Part shown: piece after piece, positions 1-13,735 of the stretch
How the letters are laid out: every line of letters begins with the position of its first letter
Position numbering within the stretch: the stretch's first letter is position 1
NCBI GenBank assembly: GCA_033060915.1
Contig: CM065387.1
Coordinates: 43,843,001 to 43,907,000 of the forward strand
Origin: Euryodendron excelsum
Lineage: Eukaryota > Streptophyta > Magnoliopsida > Ericales > Pentaphylacaceae
Direction of reading: 5' to 3'
Length of the DNA: 64,000 nucleotides
Position numbers and translations under genes: made by a program
Notes under the pieces: generated by a model
What the model was told of the DNA's origin: nothing
What the model saw: only the letters and a program-made list of their open reading frames with translations
Database searches by the model: none

Positions 1-754
1 CCTAAGTTTTAAATTTTGTTGAATCTCTTAATTTAAAACTTTAAAGTTATATATCCAATTTATTATTTATTTTTGCAACTGTATATATTAGCAATACGAT
101 CTTTGAGTTCACTTTTTCCATATTATGACATGATATTTGTCATATATTTAACATTATGTGTTGCAATTTGATTGATCGTAATATTAATGAAATTTTTTTC
201 TTTTAACTCTAATCAGGTGTCACTATGACATTGGATCTTCGCAACGGTAGTTGCATTGTAATAGATTAATGAGAACTTGGGCTGATCTTTGCAATGATAG
301 TTGCATTGTAATGGATTAATGAAATTAAATTTGGGCTGAATACAAATGAAAACAACAAAAGAGTCACGACACCAATAGCAAACTGTGATTTTGTGCCAAT
401 TACAGGGTTAATCAAGACCCATGCCTCCTAACTTACTAATGATATTTTAAACGAGGAAGGATGAGAAAGAGTGATGCTATATAAAATAAAAATTAGTACA
501 AAATTATGTACAGAATAATGTAATTAAATAATAGTGTTTTATTTTAAAACAAAACACTTATTATTTTACCAAATACAAATTTTTACAAATTATAACATTT
601 TTAGATGAAAAATTGCAATGATTTTCGAATATGGCAGCCAGCCAGCAAACCAGCAACCATCCCATTTGTGACCATTCATTCTTGAAAATCAGGAGAAGTT
701 TGAATCCATTACGTTTGGATATTGATACGTACGCGTCTGAGCACTATTTACCAT
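1..754. other. AT-rich intergenic, no gene seen
   Basis: I see no coding exon or transposon terminus here. A motif around 'ttgcaatggtagttgcattgtaatggattaatga' style sequence is partly repeated at about 240-320. The segmental duplication begins just after this stretch. Confidence 0.5.
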
Positions 755-1415
755 GGGCAATCATTTTATCCTAACCCGTTGTTTGGTTGTCGAGAGAAAA
801 GAAAAGAAAAATGGAGAGAATTCTTTGCTTTTGTTTGATTGGACTAAAATGAAAAAAAAAAAAATAGATATTACTCAAAATTTTTATTTTTATTTTGTTT
901 AGTTACCTATAATAAAAAGGAACAAAGATAAACAAGTACTAAGTATTTTAGTTTCCTCTTCCTTTTGTTTACATCAACAAATTTTAGATCAAATTATAAG
1001 CAACTCCAAAAAAACACTAGCTCTTAATTTACTCAAACGGTCACAAGCACGAAGGAAGACCGAAGAGACGAATGTTTTCCGGTTTAACCTGAATTCCGGC
1101 TGTTCTTCAAACTAGTCCACCAATGAATTACTTAAACTGGGAATTGCTGTTTTGAACAGCTAGAAAAGAGAAATTTGTTCGAAATGTTTGACAAACGTTT
1201 TGAAAATATTTAAGAAATGACGAAGATCGTACTGAAATAGTTTGAGAAGTTGTAAGCGGTAAGAAATAAATATAAGACACTTTTAAGTACAGAACTTATT
1301 GATTAAAAGTTATAATATGGCCTCTAGTCAATTCTTCATTTTCCAAGTTCCAAACCAACATCATCCCAGCAAGAAGCATAAAACCCAGAAAATGCAGGCA
1401 GGGCATTTGATAACA

Positions 1416-3197
<1,782 letters not shown>

Positions 3198-3858
3198 TTA
3201 CACAATCCTAAATTATGTAGTTCTAAAATAGGTAACCCAGAAATTGTAGTACTGGATTAGTATTGCCAGAAAAATTTGACTAGATGGATTCTTAGAATTG
3301 AAAATTGAAGGTGAGATGGTTCAAAAAAGATAATAGGAAGGCCAAGGACACAAGTTGAGGCAATGACACAACATAATTGTGCCTTTGATTCAACGAAGAA
3401 CACAACAATGGATAGACCTGATTGCTGAAGTCAAACCCCTGTTGCCAACCCCAAGTAATGAGGACTAAGGCTTAATGAGTTGAGCTGAAGTTTCATGCAC
3501 AAATCGTACAGTTGACAATATATTTGAAACCGCTTTCCACTGAGCATTGCTATGTCTCTCGACCTTAGATTCAGAGCATTTTGTAATGGATTTCTTTCTC
3601 TGATTACTTTTTCTTTTTTTGCTTTTTAAGAAAACTGAAGTTAATTTAGAAGTAATCAAATGTGCTATATGAAAAGCAATTTAGTTTGAAATAACAAAGT
3701 TGAGTATTGGAATGAAAGTTTTCTTTGTTTTGGATTGTATATCATGTTAAAATGCGAGAAGTACTCATGTTTTTAGGGTACTACATCGGTTATTGTTTTT
3801 ACCATATTTGGTGGGTCCCATACTGTAATATTTACCACTAAGTGATAGTAGTGGGTAC

Positions 3859-4497
3859 TGTAAGTGGGATTCTTGAGAAGTAATGGCCGATCACTCGAAC
3901 TAATATTAATGAGTTCCAACTTACTGTAAGGAGACAAAATAGTTAGAATGGGTCAACCCTCTTTGGGCCGATCACATTCCGATGGTTAAGTTAGCAATCC
4001 TAACTAAGAATTGAATGAAATATTAAGACAGCGAATGCTTAGAAATCAATTTTTCTATACTTTGCTTCTTTAGGCTTCAATGTTCATAGTGTAGTGCTCT
4101 CTGTTAAACCTACTCCGATAATCATGACCTATTTCATGGGCTTGTGTTGGCTAAAGTTGGCTGATCGGACAAAAATTTACCTTTATCGCCATACTCAGAG
4201 TTCGACTGACCAGACATGAGCCATGCATTTGCTTGGTGCGTCTCCTCCGCATTAAATGCTGAGATCTGAGCATTAAATGCTTTAATATCTTTCATGATTG
4301 TCCCAATACTTTGGGCTGCATTAATCTTGCGAATTGAGCTACTCTTGGCTATATGAGCTTCACTTATAATGTTGTTTGGATTGTTTAAAATAAGTCGGGC
4401 TTGCCCTGGTGAACTGGGCTGTCCTCAGCCCAAACAAGCTGTTTGATTTAAGTTGGGCTTGCCCTTATGGATTGGGCCAGGCTTTATTTGACCCACA
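3859..4497 (-). repeat. 3' LTR of the Tat-like element
   Basis: Aligns along its length with 13736-14373. Plus-strand ends are TGTAAGTGGG and TGACCCACA. The TATA-like box visible in the other LTR is altered here (ctatatga). The two LTRs differ at scattered bases, so the insertion is not recent. Confidence 0.92.
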
Positions 4498-4511
4498 ATT
4501 GCCCCTCAGCC
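4498..4511 (-). other. Polypurine tract of the Tat-like element
   Basis: On the minus strand GGCTGAGGGGCAAT abuts the 3' LTR (TGTGGGTC). A purine-rich run at this place primes plus-strand DNA synthesis in LTR retroelements. It supports the minus orientation. Confidence 0.6.
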
Positions 4512-4795
4512 CTAGCGTCCATTTGTACGGGGTGGGGGTTGGTGCATCATTGCCATGATGTCAACCGTCAGAGGTAGTTTAATGCGACGTGATCTTTGAG
4601 TAGCCCAAACCTGCTGCCGTTGCTTTGACATTCTTTGCAGACGAAAGGGGTTTCGGCTAACCATTGAATGCAGATCACTCCCCCATTTTGCATCTATTTC
4701 TTTTGTAAAGATTGCTGTTCTGTAAGTCTTTCTTCATCTCCTCTTTCTTGCTTTTTCGATGAGTAAACCCTGGGAGTCTTCACCCCTAATTCGTA

Positions 4796-7080
4796 ATGGG
4801 TTCTCGTCTTAAGAATATGCTTGTATCTTTCAATAGTATCACTACGTTTAAGGCTCAATACGAGTTTCTGACTGGTGTAGACATTAGGTTAATTAGCCCT
4901 AAGGATGATGGTTAGGTAGTAACTGAGGAGGGGACCCCCTTCCTTCTTGTTGCCATCATCGAGGGAGGAGTCCGCTTTCCCATCCACCCCTTTTTTACTG
5001 AAGTCTTCAATCACTACGAAATCGCTCCAATCCAGCTTGCACCTAGTGGGTATAGGATAGTGATGGGAGTGATTGAGTTGAATAGAAGATTAGGTCTGAA
5101 CCTAGGGCTGTACAAGTTCGATTACTGCTACTCAGTAGTAAAGGTGAACAGTATCTGGTCAGACCACTATAGATACTACTTTAGGGCTAAGACCGGCCCC
5201 AGAGAGTTTGTTCAGTTTCTTCTAAGTGCGAGGAAGGGAATTGACGACATTATAGTTAGGGTGAGTGGCCCTTGGGAGTTTGGGGATGCCCCAGTGGAGT
5301 TAGCCCACCAGCTCGATGCCCCAGGGTCCCGAAGAAAATAGGTCAATCGCCTCTTCCCCAATTTGGTACAAACCTTTTATCTCTTATCCACTTGAAGTTT
5401 TATCTATTTCTGAATCGTTACCCCTTTATCTCTTCTTTGCAGCAAATTTCGGTGACAGGGACAAGGAGACTGAACTCTTGGGAGTTGATCTGGACGCTTT
5501 AGTCGTCTCCTAGGCGTACAAGAGTGAATGGGCATTAACTGGAATCAAGTGAGCTACTCACGTCTTGTTGGGATACCCAATTCTATATTAGTCCTTCATA
5601 GTGATACACGAGGTTGCTGGCTCAGTTCTCACTGCGCAGAAGGCAGAGAGAAGTTTGCACGAGATCGGTGAATATCTGGTATTGCTGCTCTCACTCCCTG
5701 CCGCTTTTATTATTATGCCCCTGACTGCTATTGTTGAAGGCGAGATGGCTCCCAAAATTTGCGATCTGTCACTAGCACTAGGAGGAAGGGTTTCCAAGAA
5801 AAGGAGATGGGTGACCTCATCCTCTGCCACCACCACGGCTCTTGCTGGTGAGGCCAATATTCCCCCTCCCGCCGTGTAATTCGACCTCAGTGCTCCTGCC
5901 ATCCCTGAGATGGTTGAACTGGATGAAGCTTTAGCACCCTAAGAAGGAGCGAAGAAAAAGAGGCTGGTGAAGACCGTCAAGAAGGAGGCTTCTTAGGCTA
6001 AAAGGGTGGAGTTCGCTGCTCCCCCTTCTGTGTCGACGGAGACCGACCCGAAGGGCAAAGGCAAAGTGGATGAGCCAATGCCCGAGAAGTTTATAGCTTG
6101 GCCGAACGTTGTTGGTTGGTCCATGACCGTCCAGGATTCAATCCTCAACTGCGCCGACGTGGCTGTTGGGGCGCTTCAAGCCATAGTGTTACCTAAGGAT
6201 GTCAAAGAGGTGAGCGATATTAACGACGGTGATCTGGTAGCAAGCGTCGTCCATTCGTCGTTGGTGGTAAGAGATCTTTTCCTATCTTTCCTTCTGGTTT
6301 GAATCTTTTGTTAAGCTTCCCATTTCATTTTTTCCACTATTTGTCTTACACAGGGAGCGATCCAGGGCCTGGAGATCTTGTATCGATTAGGCACTTTGCA
6401 AGATTAGCATAACAACCTGCTGTAGAATCATGAACGTCTGAAGGGCAATTATCACATGAGAGATTACGAGGCCAGGGGTTTCCATTGGGCATTCCAGGAT
6501 CAGTAGGTTCTGCTTGCAGAGACGCAAGCCTGCTACAAGTAGAAGGAAAAAGATTTTGACGAAGCTAAGGCTGAAACTACCAATCTGAAAGCTAAGCTAG
6601 TCGAGGCTGAGAAGTCCGCATCCAAAGCCAAGGCTGCTCTGGCTGAGTCTCTGCCAGAGGTGGAACGGCTAAAGAAGGATGGCGAGGCTCCGTACACTAA
6701 GAGGCTTTGATGATGCTGGGGATCAGTATGAGGTCCAGGTGAAGAACATTGCTGAAGGCGTCTTTCAAGATGGCTGGACATTAGCTCTGAGAAAGTCAAA
6801 GCTGGACAAATCTTCCTCCCTTTGGATGGAGATACTTGTTTGGGCTGATGCCGAGCCGGAGTCCGAGGATGAAGAGGATGTTAATACTTAAGGTGGAGGG
6901 GCGAACACTGGCCCTGAAACCGAAGTAGTTAACGAAGTCAATCCTGCTGAGCTGCCTCTAGCTGATTTGCCACCAACCACTGAATTACCTCAGGCTGATC
7001 TATCCCTTTCCAAGCCTTCAGCCTCTGAGTTGCCTATTAGTCTACCCCCTGTCAAGCCTCCAGCCACTGAGCTGCCTTAG
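4796..7080 (+). pseudogene. Antisense extra gene of the Tat-like element ('putative gypsy type transposon' family)
   Basis: A decayed gene on the strand opposite gag-pol. Exon 1 starts at ATG 4796 (MGSRLKNML) with one stop near 4914, then reads through 5338. Residues such as VRFPIHPFFTEVFNHYEIAP and QLAPSGYRIVMG match the plant 'putative gypsy type transposon' (Transposase_28-like) family as I recall it. Introns are likely at about 5343-5442 (ends ctttgcag) and 6267-6353 (gtaaga..cacag, phase 0). A later exon is a coiled coil rich in K, E and A (about 6545-6700), then an acidic stretch and a C-terminal tail of repeated ELP/DLP motifs ending at TAG 7078-7080. An A/T-rich 3'-UTR-like run follows. 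Several stops and shifts make it a pseudogene. Function is unknown. Confidence 0.7.
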
Positions 7081-7439
7081 GGCCTTCTTCTTTGTTTTTT
7101 TTCTTTTCCTTTTGTAAACACAATTTTGTAATTTTGATTTTTTATGAATGAACATTTTTTCCATTTGTTGTCTTTTGTGTGCACTTTCTTTTATAGATAG
7201 TCAATTTATAATGCAAACACTTAAGCTAACTTACCAAAGACAAAACATTCTAGATAAGTTAGGAAAATAAAAGTTTTTCATTCGCTCACTGAGCTGCTTT
7301 TCATTCGCTCGCTGAGCTGCCAGACTTAGGCAAAAAATTGATTTTAGCGAAGAAAATGAATGCCTTAATTTATAAAATGTGGCCCCCTACTAGGCCAATC
7401 CTACTAGACTTGGGTCGAGTTGAGTCAAGAGTATCTTTT
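7081..7439. other. Spacer between antisense gene and repeat array
   Basis: T-rich 3'-UTR-like sequence, then a short duplicated phrase near 7280-7320 (cattcgctc..gagctgc twice). No coding exon seen. Confidence 0.5.
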
Positions 7440-8110
7440 GATTTTAATAGCCTACTCCGGCCAACCTTCTTGACTTAGGTAGGACCAAAGTAGGTCTTGG
7501 TTATAAGCATTGTTAAGAAAAGCTGTGGCCTTTGTGTAGCCAACCTACCCAATCTTAGATAAGACCAAGTTCTCTTTGACACTTGGTTTTTTGTGACGTT
7601 TATTGGTCGACCTGCCCAACTTGGACAGGACCAAGTTTTGACATTTAGTTTTTTGTGGCTTTTATTGGCCAACCTGGCCATAAATGGTCCAGGACCAAGT
7701 TTTTACACTTGATTTTTTGTGACATTCACTAGCCGACCTGCCCAACTTGGACAAGACCAAGTTTTTACACTTGGTTTTTATGACCTTCATTGGTCGACCT
7801 GGCCATATATGGTCCAGAACCAAGTTTTTGCACTTAATTTTTTGTGACTTTCATTAGCCGACCTGCCTAACTTGGACAAGATCCAGTTTTTACACTTAGT
7901 TTTTATAATCATCATTGGTCGACCTGGCCATAAATGGTCTAGGACCAAATTTTTACAACTTGATTTTTTGTGACCTTCATTAGTCGACTTGCCCAACCTG
8001 GATAGGACCAAGTTTTTACACTTGGTTTTTATGACCTTCGTTGGTCGACTTGGCCATAAATGATCCAAGACCAAGCTTTTACACTTGATTTTTTCTTCCT
8101 TCAGTGCTTT
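7440..8110. repeat. Tandem repeat array in the Tat-like element 3' spacer
   Basis: Units of about 60 bp, pairing into about 120-bp higher-order units, repeat the phrases 'ggaccaagtttttacactt', 'gtgaccttcattggtcgacc' and 'ggccataaatggtc', with alternation between 'cctgcccaacttggac' and 'cctggccataaatggtcc' versions. Tandem repeats between pol and the 3' LTR are a known habit of Tat elements. Short open frames across it are products of the repeat, not genes. Confidence 0.85.
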
Positions 8111-8233
8111 GTGTTTTGTAGTAGTATCAGACAAATGGATTTATTCAAATGACTTCAAATTTTTATTGATCACATGAAGCTTCAGAAGGACTAGACATTA
8201 CTGAGTTGTTACATCATATAAGAGTCAATTTTA

Positions 8234-9250
8234 CTAATAAAATTTCTTCAAGTTGTTGGCGTTCCAAGGCCAGAGTAGCTGTCTTCCATCTTCAATAGTT
8301 TCCAGTCAGTATGCCCCCATGCCGACTTGGAATGCCACTCTATAGGAACCCTCCCAGTTGGGGCCGAGCTTGCCATCTACTGGGTTCTTTGTTGCCCCCA
8401 ATACTTTTTGCAACACTAAGCCTCCTAATACAAAGGTTCTTGGATGAACCTGTTTGTTGTAGGAGCGACTTAACTATTGATGATATCCGGTGAGTCTAAT
8501 CAAGACAGCTTCCTTGTTTTCTTCAGCAAGATCCAGATCTCTGGCAAGAGTTTGGTCATTAAGTCCAGTATTAAATGCTACTAATCTAATCGTTGGTAGC
8601 CCCACCTCCAAGGGTATAATTGCTTCCATCCTGTAAGCTAAAGAAAAGGGGGTTTCGCCGGTAGACATCCTCGAGGTGGTTCTATAGGACCATAGGACGC
8701 TTGGTAGTTCATCCACCCATTTTCCTTTAGCCTTTTCCAGCCACTTTTTGATCCCATTGCACTGTGGATATGCCAGTGTTGAATAGTAATTCTTGATTCC
8801 AAGTTCCTTGCAAAATAACCTAAACATGTTGCCATTGAATTAGGTGCCATTGTCTGAGACAAGTTCCCGAAGTATACCAAATCTTGTTACTATGTTCCTC
8901 TCGGCGAATCGCTTGGCGTCAACTTCTCTATTGGTTAAAAGAGGTTCTGCCTCCACCCATTTGGTAAAGTAATCTGTTGCCACAATTAGGAACCTTTTAT
9001 TACCTGTAGCTGGAGGCAAAGGCCCGACTATGTCTAGTCTCCACTGGGTAAAAGGCCAATGGCTGGTTATAGTTGTGAGATCCTCAGCAGGTTGATGTAT
9101 AATTAGGGAGTACCTTTGACACTTTTCATATTTCAGCACGTACTGGGCCACATCCTTTTGCATATAAGGCCACTAGTAACCTTGTGAGATAACTCAGCGG
9201 GCCACAGATCTCTCACCGACATGACTTTTATAGATCCTTTCATAGATTTC
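8234..9250 (-). pseudogene. Integrase region of Tat-like pol
   Basis: Would insert the element cDNA into the genome. On the minus strand: a worn HHCC zinc region (cysteines near KCQRYS), then the core with the first Asp in WRLDIVGPLP and the second in VSDNGT, then LPSVLWSYRTT and TPFSLAYRMEAIIP, and the C-terminal GPNWEGSYRV motif ending in NNLKKFY and TAG at 8234. Family members normally have a stretch with the catalytic Glu between the NG and the EKAKGKW block; here PQCNG runs straight into KKWLEKAKGKW, so a deletion has removed it. Stops follow NGT and GYHQ. Not functional. Confidence 0.88.
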
Positions 9251-9366
9251 GAACAGGATGTCCTGCACTTTTTCCAGGTGAACATAGTGTAAGTAGGACC
9301 CGTAAAGGATCTTCGGTAGAGTTCCTTGCTTAGTGATAGCTAATATTAGAGGGCTTAATCATTTTC

Positions 9367-10129
9367 TTAAAATATGTTAGGACTGGCTAGCGTCTCTACA
9401 TGGATCATTCTTTTCGAGCTTGACTTTAGGGCCATCGCAAGTGATGCTAAGGCATCGGCATGAGCATTGCTGTCACGGCCAATCTGGTGGAGCGTATATT
9501 TGCTGAATTTGGACAATAACTCTTTTGCTTTGACTAGGTATTGTGCCATTTTGTCGTTCTTTGCTGTGTACTTTCTTGTGATCTGATTCACTACTAATTG
9601 GGAGTCTGAGTAGATCATGATTTCAATAATTTTGAGATCGAGAGCTTCGTATTCTGACTAGTAGAGCTTCGTATTCTGACTTGTTACTTGAAGCAGTGAA
9701 CTCTAGTTTGATGGCCTATTCCAATGCTATACCGTCTGGTGTAATGAGGACTATCCCTGATCTTGCCCCTCGATCATTGGATGCTCCATCAATGAATAGT
9801 TTCCAATGATCATCATTTTTCCAAAGATCCAATAGGAGGTGATCGTTATGGAGATTGGCAAATGGTGCCAAGTTGTTTTCCCGTGGCAATTCAACAAAGA
9901 ATTCAGCAACAAAGTCAGCCAGTATTTGCCTTTTGATTGCTAATCGTGGATGGAATTTGATGTCGAATTCTCCCAGCTCAAAGGCCCACTTAGCTATCCT
10001 GCCAAAGAAGTTGGCCCTTCTCAATAGTGGTTTTAACTGGTGGTTTGTGAGCACGTTGATGGTGTGGGCCCTGAAGTAGTGCACCAGTTTGCGTGACGAT
10101 ACTATTAGTGTAAGGGCGAGTTTCTCCAA
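9367..10129 (-). pseudogene. RNase H and second (archaeal-type) RNase H of Tat-like pol
   Basis: Degrades the RNA strand during reverse transcription. The first part (about 9980-10129) holds the tail of the usual gypsy RNase H (LLRRANFFGRIAKWAFEL, EFDIKFHPRLAIKRQILADF). It is followed by a second fold beginning WKLFIDGASNDRGARSGIVL and continuing MIYSDSQLVVNQI and DSNAHADALASLA, with Asp residues in the expected spots. The double RNase H is typical of the Tat lineage. A stop after GIALE and a short local duplication near 9655-9680 break the frame. Confidence 0.85.
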
Positions 10130-10501
10130 CGATAGATACCTGCTTTCTGCCCCTAGGAGAGTTTTGCTGACATAGTAGACCGGCTTCTGCTGTCGATCTT
10201 GTTGTCAGAGTAGTACGACACTAACCGCATGTTTTGACACTGCCAGATAGAGGAAGAGCTCTTCATGCTTTGATGGGGTGAAAAGTAAGGGAGGCTGGAT
10301 TAGATATTTTTTTAGATCTACCAAGGCTTGATCACATTCCTAAGTCCAGCTGAATCACTCCTATTTTTTTAGAAGCTAAAAGAATGGTCAGCACTTGTTT
10401 GAAGATTTGCTAATAAATCTGTTGAGTGCCGTTGCCATACCCGTCAACTTCTGTACTTCTTTGGTATTCCTTGGAGCTTGGATATTTTGAATAGCACTGA
10501 C

Positions 10502-11296
10502 CTACTGCGGGTTTACCTCAATACCCCGATGTGTAACCAAGAATCTCAGGAACTTCCCTGAGCTAACTCCGAACACACACTTGGAGACATTAAGCCTCAT
10601 TTTGTATCGCTTCTGGATGTTGAATATCGTTGTCAGGTTATCCAAAGAGTGACTGTCGAGTTTATTTTTGACCACCATGTCATCGATATAAACTTCCACG
10701 GTGATGCTGATGTGGTCTTTGAACATCTTAGTGACCAAATGCTGATAAGTGGCACTGGCGTTCTTAAGTCCAAAGAACATTACCCTATAGCAGAAGATGC
10801 CCCTTGGAATTATGAAGGCGGTCTTCTCTTGGTCGTCTTCATAGAGTAGGATCTGGTGATACCCATGATAAGTATCTAGGAAGCTTATTCTTTCAAAACC
10901 AAGCATTGCATCTATCAGTTAATCAATCTTGGGTAGAGGGAAAGGGTCCTTGGGGCATGCTTTGTTCAGATCAGTGAAGTCAACACATACTCTCCATTTG
11001 TTGTCCTTCTTTTTTACAACAACTCTGTTTGACAACCAACATGGGTAGTGGACTTCTCTAATCGCACCAGCATCAATGAGCCTTTAAACTTCTTTAATGA
11101 CAGCATCCACATGTAGTGTGGCCACTCTCTTACCCTTCTGGACCACAAGTCGGCACTGAGGGTCCATGCTCAATCTGTGGTAGGTAATCTTCGCGTTAAT
11201 ACTTGGCATGTCGTAAGGAGTCCAAGTGAAGATCTCAATATAATTCGTCAGCAGCTCGATTAGGGACTTTTCTTTAGTTTTGGATAGGGAAAGCAC
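10502..11296 (-). pseudogene. Reverse transcriptase of Tat-like pol
   Basis: Copies element RNA into DNA. On the minus strand the N-terminal block reads RLSMDP then KKKDNKWRVCVDFTDLNKAC and CPKDPFPLP, followed by FERISFLDTYHGYHQI, FFGLKNASATYQ and the catalytic box VYIDDMVV, then the connection region to GIEVNPQ. Stops occur near 11083 and 10915 and just after NPQ. The catalytic YIDD is intact, but the frame is not. RNase H follows downstream. Confidence 0.92.
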
Positions 11297-11830
11297 TGAT
11301 CACAAAGTATTTCTCCTTCTGCCAATCTATGTGGACTTTCTTCGAGTCTTCGACGGTTTTCTTTTTTGGTATCTGCCCAACGTTGTCAATCGTGAGTGTA
11401 TCCTCGTGAAGCTCCATCATCTGTACTTTACCAGCTTTCGCCTTTGTCGCACATGCCGTAAGAAAACATTGCTTAACGGCCACTTGGTTCCCTTTTAGAT
11501 ACCCCTTTGGGGACAGAAATCGAATTAGCTGGTGGTAGGAAGATGGGATAGCTTTCATGAGATGCAACCATGTTCGGCCCATGATTGCATTATATGGGGA
11601 TGGTACATTGACCACTAGGAATTCCGTCTGCAGGGTAATTCCTCCCGCAATTACAGGGATAGTCACCTTCCCAAGCGGCCAAACGGGGTCGGAACTGAAC
11701 CCAATCAATGGATTGAGTGAGGGCTGGAGGTCGGCATCCTTCAGCTCTAGCTTCTTGAATAGATCGTAATACATAACCTCGGAGGAGCACCCCTAGTCAA
11801 TGAGTAGCCTCTTCACGTCACAACCTGTTA
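11274..11830 (-). pseudogene. Aspartic protease region of Tat-like element
   Basis: Would cleave the polyprotein. Downstream of the active site the frame MYYDLFKKLELKDADLQP..PLGKVTIPVIAG..YNAIMGRTWLHLMKAIPS is well preserved and typical of gypsy proteases. The active-site triad, usually D-T/S-G, reads D-stop-G here (TAG at 11793-11795), so this copy is catalytically dead even without its other damage. Confidence 0.82.
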
Positions 11831-11875
11831 TTCGTAGAGTCACGACCAGTGTATCATTGTAGGGAGTTTGAACTC

Positions 11876-13702
11876 CTATGAGATCTTTGTTGTAAAAGTT
11901 ATGGCTGCGGTATCACTGCTGACCTTGATTTTCTTGGGCAAAGGGCCTATCTGCATCACCTCCCTTAAGTGCACGGCCTTTTGTATATCGACCCAGTATC
12001 TATGTCGGTTAACAGTTTTTGATTCTACAAATCCATGCAGCACATTGATCACCCCGACCAGTTCTGCTCTATCTTCTTTCTGCGGGGGGGCCACCAGCCT
12101 TGGTTGCTCGGCCTCCCATTTTTCTTCTCTCTGTCGATATACTGATCAAGATGACCAGCCTTCGCTAAATCTTCTAAGTGACTTTTGAGATGTCGGAATT
12201 CTCCATTTGATGCCCTTTCTCTTTGTGATAGGAGCAAAACTTCCTTTAGTCTCGGGTTGTAGGGTCTCGTCCCAACTTCAGGGGCCATTTGAAGAATGGC
12301 TTGTCACGAATTTGGGGGCAGATTTTATAAATGGGATCTTTGAAGACAGTGTAGACCCCATTATTTGCCTTCTTGCTCCGGCTATTGTTATCTTCTTGCC
12401 GAAGCTTCTTTGCGTCCCGTCCATTTTTCTTTTCAACGATAATGCTGACTTTCTCATGGGTGAGTTGTGGTATATCTTCTTCCAATCTCGTGTATCGTTT
12501 GATTCTTGACATTAACTCTTGCACCGTGAGGGTCGGTTTCTTCATTAAGGACTGCCGTAGGAGGTGCTCTCTTGGCAAATCGATCTTGAACTGAGTTACA
12601 GCCAACTGCTTGCTGCACTCGTCAATCTCATTATAGGCCTCCCAGTAGCGTCGCCCATATGCCCGTAATCGTTCTCCATCATTCTTTTGTAAGGTAAGTA
12701 GGAAGTCTATCTCCTTGGGCTACTTGCTGTTGGCTATGAAGCGAGCAGTGAATAGTTTGGCAAGCTCTCTCTAGTTTGATACTGATTTGGATAGCAACTT
12801 ATCGAACCATCGTAGGGCCACCTCTCCCAGGCTAGATGGGAAAACTCGACACACAAGGATTGATTTCCACTCCAGAGTGCCATCATCTACTTGTAATGCC
12901 GAATATGGCTGATTGGATATGTTTTCCCGTCGTATGGTATAAACTTCGGTGGGGAAAACTTTCTCGGAGGCTGGCGACACTCAATCTCCTCCATGAAAGG
13001 CGTGGATGCTTTCTGATCCAGGGCTCTGCTGAACATGTCCTGGGTAGTATGTGTTTTGGGGAGCGGCTCTCTGCTATCAAGTTTCTCGTTTAGCCACCTC
13101 TCCCATTCCTTCTGTTGTCCACTGGTTCTAGCCTGATGTTCGTCTGGTGGTGTCTAGCTCCTCTTGTGGTGCTGATCTTCTCGTCTTTCACTGTAGCGGC
13201 CAATACTGGAGGCATGACTCCTAACAATGTGCTCCGATGTTAAGCTTCTGCTTCTGAGATCTCAACTTCTCCTATCGTTGCGATGGCCCGGTGATCCTCC
13301 TCTGACTCGGTCATCTTTTCTGGAGATCGCATCCCTCATTGTCCTAACTTGGGAAGTAAGCCTGGCAATTTCCTCATCACGTCGCCAAAGTTCCTATTCA
13401 ATGGCATGAATTGAACAATCATTGGGCACATATCTGCTGGAGCGTGAAGGGCCCAAGTCCTTGTGGTGATTTCTATGGGGGTTTGGTTCCCTGACGTAGT
13501 ATGGGTCCTTCCATAACTCGTTTCGTGCTTCCTAGTGGCTCCTAGTAGGAGATCGGGTCTCCGACCTCCTCGGTTGACCCCGGTTGCTACTTTTCGGAGT
13601 GGTTTGGTGGCCAGCTGAGTTGGTATTATCATTGCTGGAGGGAGTCTCATTTCCTTGTCTGGTGGAGTGGACTCCTCTTCTCCTTAAGAAGCTGGTACTC
13701 AT
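11876..13702 (-). pseudogene. Gag region of Tat-like element
   Basis: Capsid and nucleocapsid polyprotein. The likely start is MSTSFLRRRGVHSTRQ near 13702, about 35 bp from the 5' LTR. An arginine and serine rich N-terminal part is followed by a recognisable gag core (FSPPKFIPYDG, then FPSSLGEVALRWFDKL). A Tat-type knuckle of the form C-x2-H..GH..C is visible near 12210-12240 as CSYHKEKGHQMENS, with the last Cys replaced by Ser. Several stops and frameshifts lie along it, including ones in the N-terminal third. Confidence 0.75.
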
Positions 13703-13719
13703 ACTTGCTTGGACCTTCT

Positions 13720-13735
13720 TATAAACGGCGCCAAT
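13720..13735 (-). other. Primer-binding site of the Tat-like element
   Basis: Minus-strand ATTGGCGCCGTTTAT follows the 5' LTR end (CACTTACA). TGGCGCCGT-type sites pair with the 3' end of a tRNA in several plant gypsy lineages. The exact tRNA was not checked. Confidence 0.65.

Noticed and set aside
5060..5341. Independent host gene on the plus strand
   Set aside because: It lies inside the Tat-like element between pol and 3' LTR and belongs to the longer antisense transposon gene.
7475..8134. Minus-strand frames rich in KTW, SHKKLN and CKNLVL repeats
   Set aside because: Translation of the tandem repeat array.
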